Assembly: GCF_016405145.1 (NCBI RefSeq)
Contig: NZ_JAEKIA010000009.1
Coordinates: 1-64,000 of the forward strand
DNA: 64,000 nucleotides
Direction: 5' to 3'
Origin: Schaalia cardiffensis
GTDB taxonomy: Bacteria > Actinomycetota > Actinomycetes > Actinomycetales > Actinomycetaceae
Each line of letters begins with the position of its first letter. Position 1 is the stretch's first letter. The notes beneath the pieces were generated by a model. That model searched no databases. It worked only from the letters and a program-made list of their open reading frames with translations, and had not been told where the DNA came from. The position numbers and the translations under genes were made by a program. Below, piece by piece: positions 1 through 8,025 of this stretch.

Positions 1-306
1 GCTCAGAGCTCCGCCGAGGATACTGATCAAAGCGCTTCGCAGATCGGCAACTGTCGAATCATTCCACTGAGCGGAGTCAGTCCAGACACTCTCGAAGAGT
101 TCTGCGAACTCTTCCCTGAGACAAAAACTCTACCGAACGATGTTCTTCTAGAAGAGCTCACTAAAGAAGTCGAGGACGCCGAGACAATGGGCATAACGCC
201 CGAGGAGTACTTCAGAAATGCCATTGAGGCGGTTCGCATGAACGACGAGGCCATGCGGAGGGCCGTAGAAGAAGCGAGCGGCGAAGCCTCCGTTCAATCA
301 CAGTGA
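1..306 (+). CDS. C-terminal part of a protein sharing a helical domain with the next gene (5' end outside window)
   Basis: The frame is open from the window edge to a TGA at 304-306, giving the last 101 residues of a protein whose start lies outside. The C-terminal 60 or so residues are acidic and look helical. They line up with residues about 33-86 of the next gene's product: both have a P-[NA]-D-[EV]-[IL]-L stretch, then an acidic helix, a [IL]-[TP]-P-[ED]-[EQ]-[YF]-F turn, and end in near-identical IEAVRMNDEAMR / IEATRLNDEAMR. This protein stops about 15 residues after that block, whereas the neighbour continues into a hydrolase domain. The two therefore look like tandem relatives sharing one module. 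The function is unknown. It could be a truncated paralogue or a protein ending naturally with the module; the missing upstream sequence would decide. Confidence 0.6.
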   Translation, partial: AQSSAEDTDQSASQIGNCRIIPLSGVSPDTLEEFCELFPETKTLPNDVLLEELTKEVEDAETMGITPEEYFRNAIEAVRMNDEAMRRAVEEASGEASVQSQ

Positions 307-434
307 ATGGACTCCACGATGACCATTCCGCGAACTCCTGAACTCGTACCTTCCCGGATATCTTCGTCGTCTTCTCCGAAGATTCGACAGTATTAAACAA
401 AAGTTCCTCATCCCACTGATTGAGAGGTCCAAGG

Positions 435-1199
435 ATGAACCGCACGCTCTTCAAAACAATAGTAGTGCTCACCCTTTCCCTTCTCAGCATTATCGGCACT
501 ACTCCGCCAACGAGCGCTAACGATCGGGACTTGGTAGACAAACTTATCGAAGTTTATCCCTCATTGAAAGAAGTGCCCGCAGATGAGATTCTTAGCGATT
601 TTAAGAATCAGGCCGAGGAAGCTGGCCTGCCCCCCGATCAATTCCTAGCACAAATCATTGAAGCAACTCGCCTCAACGACGAGGCAATGCGCCAATCAAC
701 CGGCAGACAAGCACCCAGCGATTCAGGCGATACCCGGACACGCGCAGCGTACCCCAACCTTCCGGATTCCTATTACAAGGGCGACATCTATATCAGCCCC
801 TCGACTCATGTTTTCAATCACGGGCATACCGGAATCTACGGCGACACCTACTGGGTCGTCGAGGCAAGCGGTCCCAACACCCTCAGCAATTGGCATTACA
901 CGAATGAAATCGCAGGGCCATCCGGCACGAAACTCTTCGAAACAACATTGAGCCAGCACGCTCAGAACCTCGCCGCCGACTACGCCTATACGTCCTTAAG
1001 AGGATACCCCTACCCAACAGTTCCGGCGAGCAGGCGAAACCTTCATCCAAACACCCTCACATGCTCTCAGCTCGTCTGGCTCGCCTATCTGCGAACCACC
1101 GGAGTCGATCTCGACGGGAGCGAATCCATTCCGGGATTTATCTTTCCCTACGATATCGAAAAATCCCCCTATACGAAACAGAACTGGGAAGTGCAATAG
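435..1199 (+). CDS. Secreted permuted NlpC/P60 (YiiX/YebB-like) cysteine hydrolase
   Basis: The 254-residue product starts at ATG 435, seven bases after a GAGAGG ribosome site; an in-frame TTG at 420 is less likely. Residues 1-28 form a signal peptide (basic start, hydrophobic core, cleavage near SAN). Residues 33-86 are the acidic helical module shared with the preceding gene. Residues about 114-250 resemble the circularly permuted papain fold: GDIYI, then NHGHTGIY with candidate catalytic His131, then TCSQLVWLAY with candidate nucleophile Cys210, then a PGFIFPYDI segment. In this family His precedes Cys, the reverse of ordinary NlpC/P60 enzymes. Members hydrolyse amide or ester bonds in cell-wall or lipid substrates; the substrate here is unknown. 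A lipoprotein gene follows after 12 bases, so the two are probably co-transcribed. Confidence 0.72.
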   Translation: MNRTLFKTIVVLTLSLLSIIGTTPPTSANDRDLVDKLIEVYPSLKEVPADEILSDFKNQAEEAGLPPDQFLAQIIEATRLNDEAMRQSTGRQAPSDSGDTRTRAAYPNLPDSYYKGDIYISPSTHVFNHGHTGIYGDTYWVVEASGPNTLSNWHYTNEIAGPSGTKLFETTLSQHAQNLAADYAYTSLRGYPYPTVPASRRNLHPNTLTCSQLVWLAYLRTTGVDLDGSESIPGFIFPYDIEKSPYTKQNWEVQ

Positions 1200-1211
1200 A
1201 GGTTGTAAGAA

Positions 1212-2525
1212 ATGACGAGGAACACACGCGCCCTTCTCCCCCTTCTCATCCTGAGTACTCTCGGCCTCGCTAGCGCCTGCACGCCCCTGTTTTCCGCGAG
1301 TGATCCGGACGCCCCTCAAAGCTCGTCGGCAGACGGAGCCGAGGCATCGATCACCGCTTCTGAGGAGGATTTCGCCCTCGACGATGCGGTTCTCGCCATC
1401 CAGCTCAGCGGCAGGGTCACTCCCCTTTACGGCGAGGGGTCGAAAGGCTACCTCGCCCTCGTGAATGAGAAGGGTGCGGCGCGCGTTCGCGAAACGGGGA
1501 TCATGGAGTACGCGACTCCGCTGTGGACCGAGGACGGCCTGTACTTCGGCATGCCCGATCACGAAGGGTTCATCGACGACTCGGGCCTCCATCTCCAAGA
1601 GCGCCGCCATCAGTACCACGAACTCGATCGCTACCCCCACCCGCACGACGGCGGTTACACGACCTTCTACAACCAAGGGGGAAATGGCACCGACTTCATC
1701 CAATATCTCGTCCACGGCGACTCCGAAGGATTCACAGGAGTCGAGGCGCCCGGAGTATTCACCAACTTCGGCTCCTGCGACGGCCGCTTCTTCATGATCG
1801 GCGAAACATCGTGGGCACCCTCCCTCAGGGACGAGGCGATTGCACACCTTTCTCCGGACATCGTTGCAGACGAGGGGGCGCACTACCAGTTCCTCGCCGA
1901 GCTCCTCCCCTCAGACCCCGATGAACCCGTAAGAGTACTCGCGAGCGCCCCCCTGGACGAGCAGAGCTTCAGCGGCTCGAAGCACATCGCCTGCCGGGAG
2001 AATCAGGTCTACTTCCCCGGCTTCCGGCGCCTTGAGGCGCATCCGGCGCCCGAGGAGAGGGACAAGCGGAAGCAGGGCTCTCCCGCGTTCATCGTCTGGA
2101 ACCTCACCGACGGAACACGCTCCGTCGTACCGTGGGTTGATGAAGCTGGGGTCCCCATCAGCCTGCGAGCCGATGACCTCACGAATCCCGAATTCCTCCA
2201 AGACGGCAAGACCGCCTATGTCGTCCTCTTCGACGGCAGAGGATTCGTTGTCGATCTGGACAGCGCCATCGCCCGCCAGGCGTTCACGGCGACGAACACC
2301 GGCCCCGACTTCTGGCCACAGAGCTTCCATTTGACGAGGAACTACGCCTACGCCCTCGACTACGGGGAGGATCCCGGTCAGGTTCTGGAACTCGCCCGCT
2401 ACGACTGGGCGAAAGGACGCAAGGAGAGCCTCCTCACCATCGACTCCCTCGGCCCGCATCGGGAGGAATCCGTCGTTGAAGGAATCGCTGTGAACCCGTC
2501 GTGGCTGAGCACGATTGAAGACTGA
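1212..2525 (+). CDS. Secreted lipoprotein of unknown function
   Basis: A 437-residue product with a lipoprotein signal peptide: hydrophobic core at residues 8-19 and lipobox LASAC with the lipidated Cys23, followed by a Ser/Asp/Glu-rich linker to about residue 50. The remainder is rich in aromatic, Gly and Asp residues with short alternating hydrophobic stretches, which would suit a beta-propeller or other all-beta sensor fold, but I do not recognise the family. The ATG at 1212 lies 12 bases after the preceding stop, with AGAGG at 1198-1202 as ribosome site, so it is probably in one operon with the permuted papain-like hydrolase. A role as surface substrate-binding or accessory protein is only a guess. 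Confidence 0.7.
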   Translation: MTRNTRALLPLLILSTLGLASACTPLFSASDPDAPQSSSADGAEASITASEEDFALDDAVLAIQLSGRVTPLYGEGSKGYLALVNEKGAARVRETGIMEYATPLWTEDGLYFGMPDHEGFIDDSGLHLQERRHQYHELDRYPHPHDGGYTTFYNQGGNGTDFIQYLVHGDSEGFTGVEAPGVFTNFGSCDGRFFMIGETSWAPSLRDEAIAHLSPDIVADEGAHYQFLAELLPSDPDEPVRVLASAPLDEQSFSGSKHIACRENQVYFPGFRRLEAHPAPEERDKRKQGSPAFIVWNLTDGTRSVVPWVDEAGVPISLRADDLTNPEFLQDGKTAYVVLFDGRGFVVDLDSAIARQAFTATNTGPDFWPQSFHLTRNYAYALDYGEDPGQVLELARYDWAKGRKESLLTIDSLGPHREESVVEGIAVNPSWLSTIED

Positions 2526-2919
2526 CTCCTTCGATTCTCGCATGTTCGCCGCTGCATCCCGCTTCGTCCCCGCAGCGCGATGGGCTCGCCGCTGATCCGC
2601 TCAAGACTCCGGCCTCGCAGGCCGAGACTCAGGCAGCCGGGGCACACTTCCGGAACTGAGCGCAATGCCACTCGGCGGAATGGCGTCCAGTCTGCTCCCG
2701 GGGTAAGGCCCTTCCTCGCAATTCAGGATCGAATAAGGCGCAATCGGGACTTACATCGCTGACGTATACCGGCCTGAATGCGCAGATTCATGCGACTCTC
2801 GCGGTTCACGAAGGCGAAAATGGGTCATTAGTCCCAACTTCTGCTTTCTGTGGATATACTTGGACCTGCGGCGGTCAGGAAGCCGACGCAGATTCCTAAG
2901 AACCGAGGTGCACACAACC
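2526..2919. other. Intergenic region upstream of the SQR-like gene
   Basis: No convincing gene lies here. A short hairpin (GGCCT at 2611-2615 with AGGCC at 2619-2623) follows the lipoprotein gene but is too weak to call a terminator with confidence. TATACT at 2855-2860 is a plausible -10 box for the oxidoreductase gene starting at 2920; no clear -35 box is seen. Confidence 0.4.
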
Positions 2920-4380
2920 ATGGCACGTGTCGTTGTACTCGGCGCCGGTGTCGCAGGCCATACAGCCGCCCAACACCTGCGTCGAATGCTCTCCAAGCAG
3001 CACGAAGTCGTCGTCATCAGTCCCAACTCCCAATGGAATTGGATCCCTTCGAATATTTGGGTCGGAACGGGCCGAATGGACAAGTCAAAGGTCCTCTTCC
3101 CGCTCCGCCCCGTCTACGACAAGAAGGGCATCATCTTCCACCAGGCAAAGGCCTTCGAAATCTACCCGGAGGGCCGGGGCGAAGACGAAACCCCCGTCGT
3201 CAAGATCGAATACACCGATCCGAGTAAGGCCGGCACCACCGACTTCATCGCTTACGACTACCTCATCAACGCAACAGGCCCGAAGCTCAACTTCGATGCC
3301 ACCCCCGGCCTCGGCCCGGACAATGGCGGCAACTCGCTGTCCGTGTGCACCGCCGATCACGCGGATGAGACTCAAAAGGAACTGAAGAAGATTATCGAGG
3401 CCGCCAAGGCGGGCAAGCCTCAGCGCCTCGTCATCGGCACCGGCCACGGCACCTGCACCTGTCAGGGCGCCGCCTTCGAATACGCCTTCAATGTCGAGTT
3501 CGAACTTCGCGAAGCCGGTGTGCGCGACCTGTGCGAGGTCGTCTACATCACCAACGAATACGAGCTCGGTGACTTCGGCGTCGGAGGAATGCGTTTCAAG
3601 CAGAACGGCTTCATGACGACTTCCCAGCTGTGGACCGAATCCCTGTTCCGCGAACGCGGCGTCAAAGCCATTTCCGGTGCTGCCGTCAAGCGAGTCAACA
3701 AGGGCAGCCTCGTCTACGAGACCCTCGACGGAAGCGAGCACGAACTCGACTTCGACTTCGCGATGCTCCTCCCACCATTCTCGGGCCATCCCTTCAAGGC
3801 TTTCGCCAAGGACGGATCGGATATTACGAGCACGATCTTCGCCCCCTCCGGCTTCATGAAGGTCGATGCCGACTACTCCGGTAAGGCCTACGAAGACTGG
3901 GATGCCGAAGACTGGCCCAAGACCTACCAGAACCCCACCTACGACAATCTCTTCGCAGCGGGCATCTCCTTCGCGCCGCCGCACCAGATCTCGAAGCCCC
4001 GTTCAACCCCGAACGGCACCCCGGTCGCCCCGGCTCCGCCGCGCACGGGTCAGCCCTCCGGCACCATTGGCCGCACGGTTGCTGAAACCATCGTCGACCA
4101 CATCAAGGGCAAGAACAAGCCAGCGAAGCGCGCATCGATGACCGAAATGGGCGCCTCATGTGTCGCATCGACCGGTGCGAGTCTTATGAGCGGTTCCGCA
4201 GCCGCGATGATCATGTACCCGATCGTGCCCGATGAGAAGAAGTATCCTCTGACAGGACGCCACCCCTATCACACCCGTGGTGAGATCGGCCTCTTCGGTC
4301 ACTGGATCAAGTTCATGCTCCACTACCTGTTCATTCACAAGGCCAAAGGCCGCATCGGCTGGACCCTGATCCCCGAGTGA
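2920..4380 (+). CDS. Sulfide:quinone oxidoreductase-like FAD-dependent oxidoreductase
   Basis: A 486-residue flavoprotein. The start ATG 2920 gives an immediate Rossmann dinucleotide-binding motif (VVVLGAGVAGHTAA) and has GAGGTG upstream. Features of the sulfide:quinone reductase family are visible: HGTCTCQGAAFEY, with Cys179 and Cys181 in the position of the family's first redox cysteine (CxGxAxE), and a distal Cys414 in GASCVAS, followed by an aromatic, basic, amphipathic C-terminus (GLFGHWIKFMLHYLF) that in this family associates with the membrane and the quinone pool. The expected reaction is sulfide oxidation with electrons passed via FAD to menaquinone. A related flavoprotein role cannot be excluded. 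A 60-codon gene follows 25 bases downstream and a strong terminator follows that, so the two form a unit. Confidence 0.75.
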   Translation: MARVVVLGAGVAGHTAAQHLRRMLSKQHEVVVISPNSQWNWIPSNIWVGTGRMDKSKVLFPLRPVYDKKGIIFHQAKAFEIYPEGRGEDETPVVKIEYTDPSKAGTTDFIAYDYLINATGPKLNFDATPGLGPDNGGNSLSVCTADHADETQKELKKIIEAAKAGKPQRLVIGTGHGTCTCQGAAFEYAFNVEFELREAGVRDLCEVVYITNEYELGDFGVGGMRFKQNGFMTTSQLWTESLFRERGVKAISGAAVKRVNKGSLVYETLDGSEHELDFDFAMLLPPFSGHPFKAFAKDGSDITSTIFAPSGFMKVDADYSGKAYEDWDAEDWPKTYQNPTYDNLFAAGISFAPPHQISKPRSTPNGTPVAPAPPRTGQPSGTIGRTVAETIVDHIKGKNKPAKRASMTEMGASCVASTGASLMSGSAAAMIMYPIVPDEKKYPLTGRHPYHTRGEIGLFGHWIKFMLHYLFIHKAKGRIGWTLIPE

Positions 4381-4405
4381 TCCTGTTTCCCAAAGGAGAA
4401 GATCG

Positions 4406-4588
4406 ATGAGTGATAAGCCTTCAGTCGAAGAGCTCGATCCGGAGCAGCAGACACGGATTCAGCGCGCGCCCCTGCCGACGCCCGCAACGCTGCGTCATCG
4501 CCGCAATAAGATCTACCAGCTGGGCAAGTTCATTGTCATGAACCTGCGCATCATGGATATCGTCTTGCGCGAAAAGCTCGCGAAGTAG
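4406..4588 (+). CDS. Small protein encoded directly behind the SQR-like gene
   Basis: A 60-residue product with a strong ribosome site (AAAGGAGA) seven bases before ATG 4406. The N-terminal half is acidic and Pro-rich; residues about 30-60 form a basic then hydrophobic stretch (KIYQLGKFIVMNLRIMDIVLREKLAK) compatible with an amphipathic helix lying on the membrane or on a partner protein. It sits 25 bases after the flavoprotein gene and is followed by a terminator, so it is co-expressed. I do not recognise a named family. A role in docking or stabilising the oxidoreductase at the membrane would be an inference from position only. Confidence 0.65.
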   Translation: MSDKPSVEELDPEQQTRIQRAPLPTPATLRHRRNKIYQLGKFIVMNLRIMDIVLREKLAK

Positions 4589-4600
4589 ACCGCGACTCGA

Positions 4601-4628
4601 AGAGGGGGAGGCCCAGGCCTCCCCCTCT
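4601..4628 (+). terminator. Rho-independent terminator of the SQR-like operon
   Basis: A 13-bp GC-rich inverted repeat (4601-4613 with 4616-4628) with a two-base centre is followed by a T-rich run (TTTCCTTATT). It lies 12 bases after the small gene. The convergent pepC gene ends at 4717. Confidence 0.85.
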
Positions 4629-4716
4629 TTCCTTATTCGCTCTTCCACCGTCAGGCACTCCCCTGTACTCGCACACGCCCGGAGGCGAAGAACGCACATG
4701 AGCGCATCACGAATGA

Positions 4717-6054
4717 TCAGGCGAGAGTCCCCATCGGATCCCACGCCGGCAAGACTAGGGGCTCGGAGGTCACAGCGGGCCTGAGCTCATCTGGCAGCTC
4801 ACTGATCTTCACGACGACCTCAAAGACGTATTCGCTGAACCAGGCGTCATCCATGGTGAAGAACCCCTTCTCCCCCACGTCCTCGCCCCAGGAATTCTCA
4901 ACGCGCCAACGGCGCGGGTGCCCGTCCTCGTCGATATCGACTCCGGTGAAGAGCATGGCGTGATTCATCGCGGACTCGCCACTGAGGACGCGCTGCTCCT
5001 TCGTTGTCTTCAAGTCGACGCCGAAGAGTCCCGAATAGTCGTGCAGCTCCTCGACGAGCAGACCAAGATCGCGCTCGGACTGCTGGGAAACATCCGCGCC
5101 GAACCAGACCGGCTCACCTCGGGCGATCATCCGCGAGGCGATCTTCTTGATCGTCGCCATCTCGGTATTGATGTAGCGGATCTGTCGCCCTCCGATGACA
5201 TTGCCCAGATGCTCGACCGTGAGCGCCTGCCCTTTGGCGTGTGCGCGACGAGGATCATCCACGAGGCACACGTATTCGCTCAGGTCAACACCGACATAAC
5301 GATCAAAGAACTCCTTCGGGGTCACGGTCCCGTCACGGTGGAATTCTCCCGCATCATCGCGCCACTCCCAGTCGAAGGAACGCGGAGGCTCCCCCAGGCA
5401 GATCACGAGGATGCGCCACACGGCATCGAGGACCGTGGAGATCAAGGCCTCGACCTCTTCTGGCGAGGCGCCGGAGGCGAGGAGCTCGCGCACCTCGAGG
5501 GCGCTGCGGCGCAGCAAAACCTGCAGGCGTGTATTCATCCGAGAAGTATTCGAAGAGGACTGTGTCTCAGGCATCGCCTCCTTGGGGACCAGCCCGTGCT
5601 TCTGGTAGAGAGAGACCGCCATATCCCACTGGCCGCCGTCACCTAAAACCTCCGATAAGAGGAATTGCACGAGGCGAGAATCCACAGGCTCGGAGGCGCA
5701 TGCGACCATGTCCCTGAGGAAATAGTTCGCGCGCTCCAATTTGTCGAAGAACAACACATAGTTCTGGGAGAACTCGAAGTCTTTCACCCCAATGCGCTCG
5801 CGCGTCGTATCGCGCAAAAGATTGAGTGAAGAGAACAGCCAGCAGCGTCCCGACTTCTTCTGCGAGGTCGCCTTCCACTGATCGAGGCGATGGGACATCA
5901 CAGTGGGCGTTCCCACTACTTTCGCACGGTCAAGGCAAGCCGCATCAATCCCGGCATTGGTCACCGCATTGCGTGCGATACGGCTCGCCTCATCACCGGT
6001 GCTCGCAAAGAGCGCGTCGAGACGAGCAGAGTCTAGTTCATCGATCAGAGCCAT
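4717..6054 (-). CDS. pepC: Aminopeptidase C (bleomycin hydrolase family)
   Basis: A 445-residue cytoplasmic cysteine aminopeptidase of the C1B papain family, close to the usual length of 440-450. The catalytic triad is present: Cys71 in QKKSGRCWLFSSLN, His in SAMNHAMLFTGVD near residue 366, and Asn in RVENSWGEDVG near residue 388. These enzymes form hexameric barrels and trim N-terminal residues from short peptides, feeding amino-acid pools. The C-terminal tail normally folds into the active site and enforces exopeptidase action; here it ends in DPMGTLA. The gene is monocistronic, divergent from the epimerase gene. The start at 6054 has AAGGA at a rather long distance upstream. Confidence 0.93.
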   Translation of the reverse strand: MALIDELDSARLDALFASTGDEASRIARNAVTNAGIDAACLDRAKVVGTPTVMSHRLDQWKATSQKKSGRCWLFSSLNLLRDTTRERIGVKDFEFSQNYVLFFDKLERANYFLRDMVACASEPVDSRLVQFLLSEVLGDGGQWDMAVSLYQKHGLVPKEAMPETQSSSNTSRMNTRLQVLLRRSALEVRELLASGASPEEVEALISTVLDAVWRILVICLGEPPRSFDWEWRDDAGEFHRDGTVTPKEFFDRYVGVDLSEYVCLVDDPRRAHAKGQALTVEHLGNVIGGRQIRYINTEMATIKKIASRMIARGEPVWFGADVSQQSERDLGLLVEELHDYSGLFGVDLKTTKEQRVLSGESAMNHAMLFTGVDIDEDGHPRRWRVENSWGEDVGEKGFFTMDDAWFSEYVFEVVVKISELPDELRPAVTSEPLVLPAWDPMGTLA

Positions 6055-6194
6055 TGAGTCAGCACAGTCCTTCCGTACACGAGTACCCTTGTGGGGTTCT
6101 CCCCGATGCTACCTGCCGTGCGTGCCAGGCGGTGAGTGGGCCTCGAGCGCCCTAAAATGGGGCGCTGAGAAGTTTTACCGATGAAGGAGTCCCC

Positions 6195-7094
6195 ATGAGC
6201 ACGCGCAGCGCATCCGGCCGTGAGATCGTTCTTGAATCCGGCGATTATCGGGCCAGGATCGTCACCGTCGGTGCTGGCCTGGCGGGATTGTCGCTCGCGG
6301 GCCACGATCTCGTCATTCCCCACAGTGTTGAGGAGATCCCTGCGGGTCATCTGGGCAAAATGCTCCTCCCCTGGCCCAATCGCATCGCGGATTCCACCTA
6401 TGAGTGGAATGGGGCGCGTTACGAGGTCGATCGCACTGAGCGTTCAACGGGGGCTGCTCTCCACGGCCTCATGTCCTGGGTGGAGTGGGACATCGTTCAC
6501 GCGGATCAGGACTCTGCGACCCTCGGGGCTTTCCTTGCGCCCCGTAAGGGCTATCCCTGGGCGCTCGAAACCTGGGTCACCTATGCGCTGAACGCGGATT
6601 CGGGTCTGAGCGTCAGCGTGCACACGAAGAACATTGGGACTCAGGCCGCCCCTTACGGGGTCTCCTCCCACCCGTATGTGACTCTCAACGGGGCCCCTAA
6701 TGATTCTTATGAGCTCTCTATTCCTGCCACGAGCATCCTCGAGGTCGACGAGAAGCTCACCCCCGTGGGCAAACGCCCGGTCGCTGAAATGGGACGCGAT
6801 TTCACTCGGCCGCGCATTCTTGGCGATTTAACCATTGATCATGCCTTCACTGATTTGCCTGAAGGCGAATGGACTGTGACGATCCGCGACCCAGAAAGCG
6901 GCATGAGTGTTGCTTTGAGTTCTGATGCGAAGTGGGTGCAGGTTTACACGGCGGAGGTCCTGGATCGCGAGGGCATTGCGGTGGAGCCGATGACCTGCCC
7001 GCCGAACGCCTTCAACTCTCATGAGGATCTCATTGTGCTTGAGCCCGGGCACTCGCATACTTTGACCTTCTCAATCAGGGGTTCTTTGTCCTGA
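6195..7094 (+). CDS. Aldose 1-epimerase family protein
   Basis: A 299-residue protein of the galactose mutarotase (GalM) superfamily, which equilibrates alpha and beta anomers of hexoses. Family hallmarks visible are the substrate-binding segment LPWPNRIAD..Y.W, HGLMSWVEWD with a conserved His, SSHPYVTL with the expected catalytic His, and the C-terminal VEPMTCPPNAFN segment where the catalytic Glu lies. GAAGGAG lies at the right distance before ATG 6195. It belongs to the shorter actinobacterial GalM-like subfamily, so the sugar substrate is uncertain. A short inverted repeat (AGCGCCC at 6146-6152, GGGCGCT at 6160-6166) with TAAAAT in its loop lies in the upstream region and may contain the promoter. 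Confidence 0.85.
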   Translation: MSTRSASGREIVLESGDYRARIVTVGAGLAGLSLAGHDLVIPHSVEEIPAGHLGKMLLPWPNRIADSTYEWNGARYEVDRTERSTGAALHGLMSWVEWDIVHADQDSATLGAFLAPRKGYPWALETWVTYALNADSGLSVSVHTKNIGTQAAPYGVSSHPYVTLNGAPNDSYELSIPATSILEVDEKLTPVGKRPVAEMGRDFTRPRILGDLTIDHAFTDLPEGEWTVTIRDPESGMSVALSSDAKWVQVYTAEVLDREGIAVEPMTCPPNAFNSHEDLIVLEPGHSHTLTFSIRGSLS

Positions 7095-7213
7095 TCTTCG
7101 TATGCTCCTCCTGGTCCCCATTGCTGGGGCTTCTTGTACTGGGGCTTGTTGAACAGCGGGGCTTTCGGGTGGCACCCCTGCATCTGAAAGCAGGCTCCAC
7201 TCGTGCACCTGGA

Positions 7214-7241
7214 CGCGGGTTTCGAAGCCTCGAAACCCGCG
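7214..7241 (-). terminator. Terminator between the convergent epimerase and rsmE genes
   Basis: A perfect 12-bp inverted repeat (7214-7225 and 7230-7241) with an AGCC tetraloop lies one base beyond the rsmE stop codon. It has no T tract on either side but sits exactly where a terminator for hrcA-dnaJ-rsmE would be needed and could serve both directions. Confidence 0.65.
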
Positions 7242-7242
7242 C

Positions 7243-8025
7243 TCAGAGGCGATTGAGGGCCGCGCTCAGCAAGGTCAGGCACACTGCGCCCGCAGTCGAT
7301 GAGCGTAAAACATTACGACCAAGGCCGATGAGCTCGGCCCCCGCCTGCTCAAAGGCTGAAGTCTCCTCCGGGCAGATCCCGCCCTCGGGTCCCACGATGA
7401 TCCAGATCTGGCTGCCAGGCTCGCATTCGGCGAGAGGATGAGCCCGCAAATGCTCGCTCAGCGTCGCGATTGCTTCTTCATGACAGATGAAGGCGCGTCC
7501 GCCCTGGCAGATGAGCGTCTCAATACCTTGAAGGAGTCCTCGGCTGTCGACCACGTCCTCGACGAGGGGAACCCAGGCGCGACGAGCCTGCTTGGCTGCG
7601 GCACGCACCGTGTTCTCCCACTTCGCCCGCCCCTTCTTCGCCTTCGGTCCCGCCCAACGCACGATCGTACGATCCGATTGCCAAGGGATGACACCGTCAA
7701 TGCCGATCTCCGTGCAGATCTCAATCGCCTGTTCATCGCGTCCGCCCTTGGCCAGGGCTTGAACGAGGACGAGTCGGACGCGGGGGGCCTCTTCGTACTC
7801 GAGGGAGAGGAGACGACAATCGAGTCCCTGTTTATCAGCCGAGACGACTTCGCACAGGGCTCGGGTTCCGCGTCCGTCGACCAGATCAAGACCCTCGCCC
7901 TCACGGATCCGACGAACTGTCGCCGCGTGTCGTCCCTCCTCAGCTCCGAGGCGCAACACCTCGCCAGGCTGAGCCTGCGAAAGCTCGCTGACAGGATCGC
8001 TGAAGTAGAAGACGGGCCTGGTCAC
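7243..8025 (-). CDS. rsmE: 16S rRNA (uracil-1498-N3)-methyltransferase
   Basis: A 260-residue SPOUT methyltransferase. The N-terminal PUA-like part contains LGAEEGRHAATVRRIREGEGLDLVDGRG. The C-terminal trefoil-knot shows the SAM-binding signatures IIVGPEGGICPEE and LGRNVLRSSTAGAV. RsmE methylates U1498 at the decoding centre of the small ribosomal subunit. Its start overlaps the dnaJ stop by four bases (ATGA), so translation is probably coupled. The dnaJ-rsmE neighbourhood is common in Gram-positive bacteria and places this rRNA modification gene in the heat-shock operon. Confidence 0.95.
   Translation of the reverse strand: MTRPVFYFSDPVSELSQAQPGEVLRLGAEEGRHAATVRRIREGEGLDLVDGRGTRALCEVVSADKQGLDCRLLSLEYEEAPRVRLVLVQALAKGGRDEQAIEICTEIGIDGVIPWQSDRTIVRWAGPKAKKGRAKWENTVRAAAKQARRAWVPLVEDVVDSRGLLQGIETLICQGGRAFICHEEAIATLSEHLRAHPLAECEPGSQIWIIVGPEGGICPEETSAFEQAGAELIGLGRNVLRSSTAGAVCLTLLSAALNRL

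Noticed and set aside
3085-3984. A 299-codon frame antisense to the SQR-like gene
   Set aside because: Composition is typical of antisense frames, and the plus-strand protein has clear family motifs.
7117-7130. Second terminator behind the epimerase gene (CCCCA/TGGGG)
   Set aside because: Only five base pairs; the 12-bp hairpin at 7214-7241 is a better candidate.
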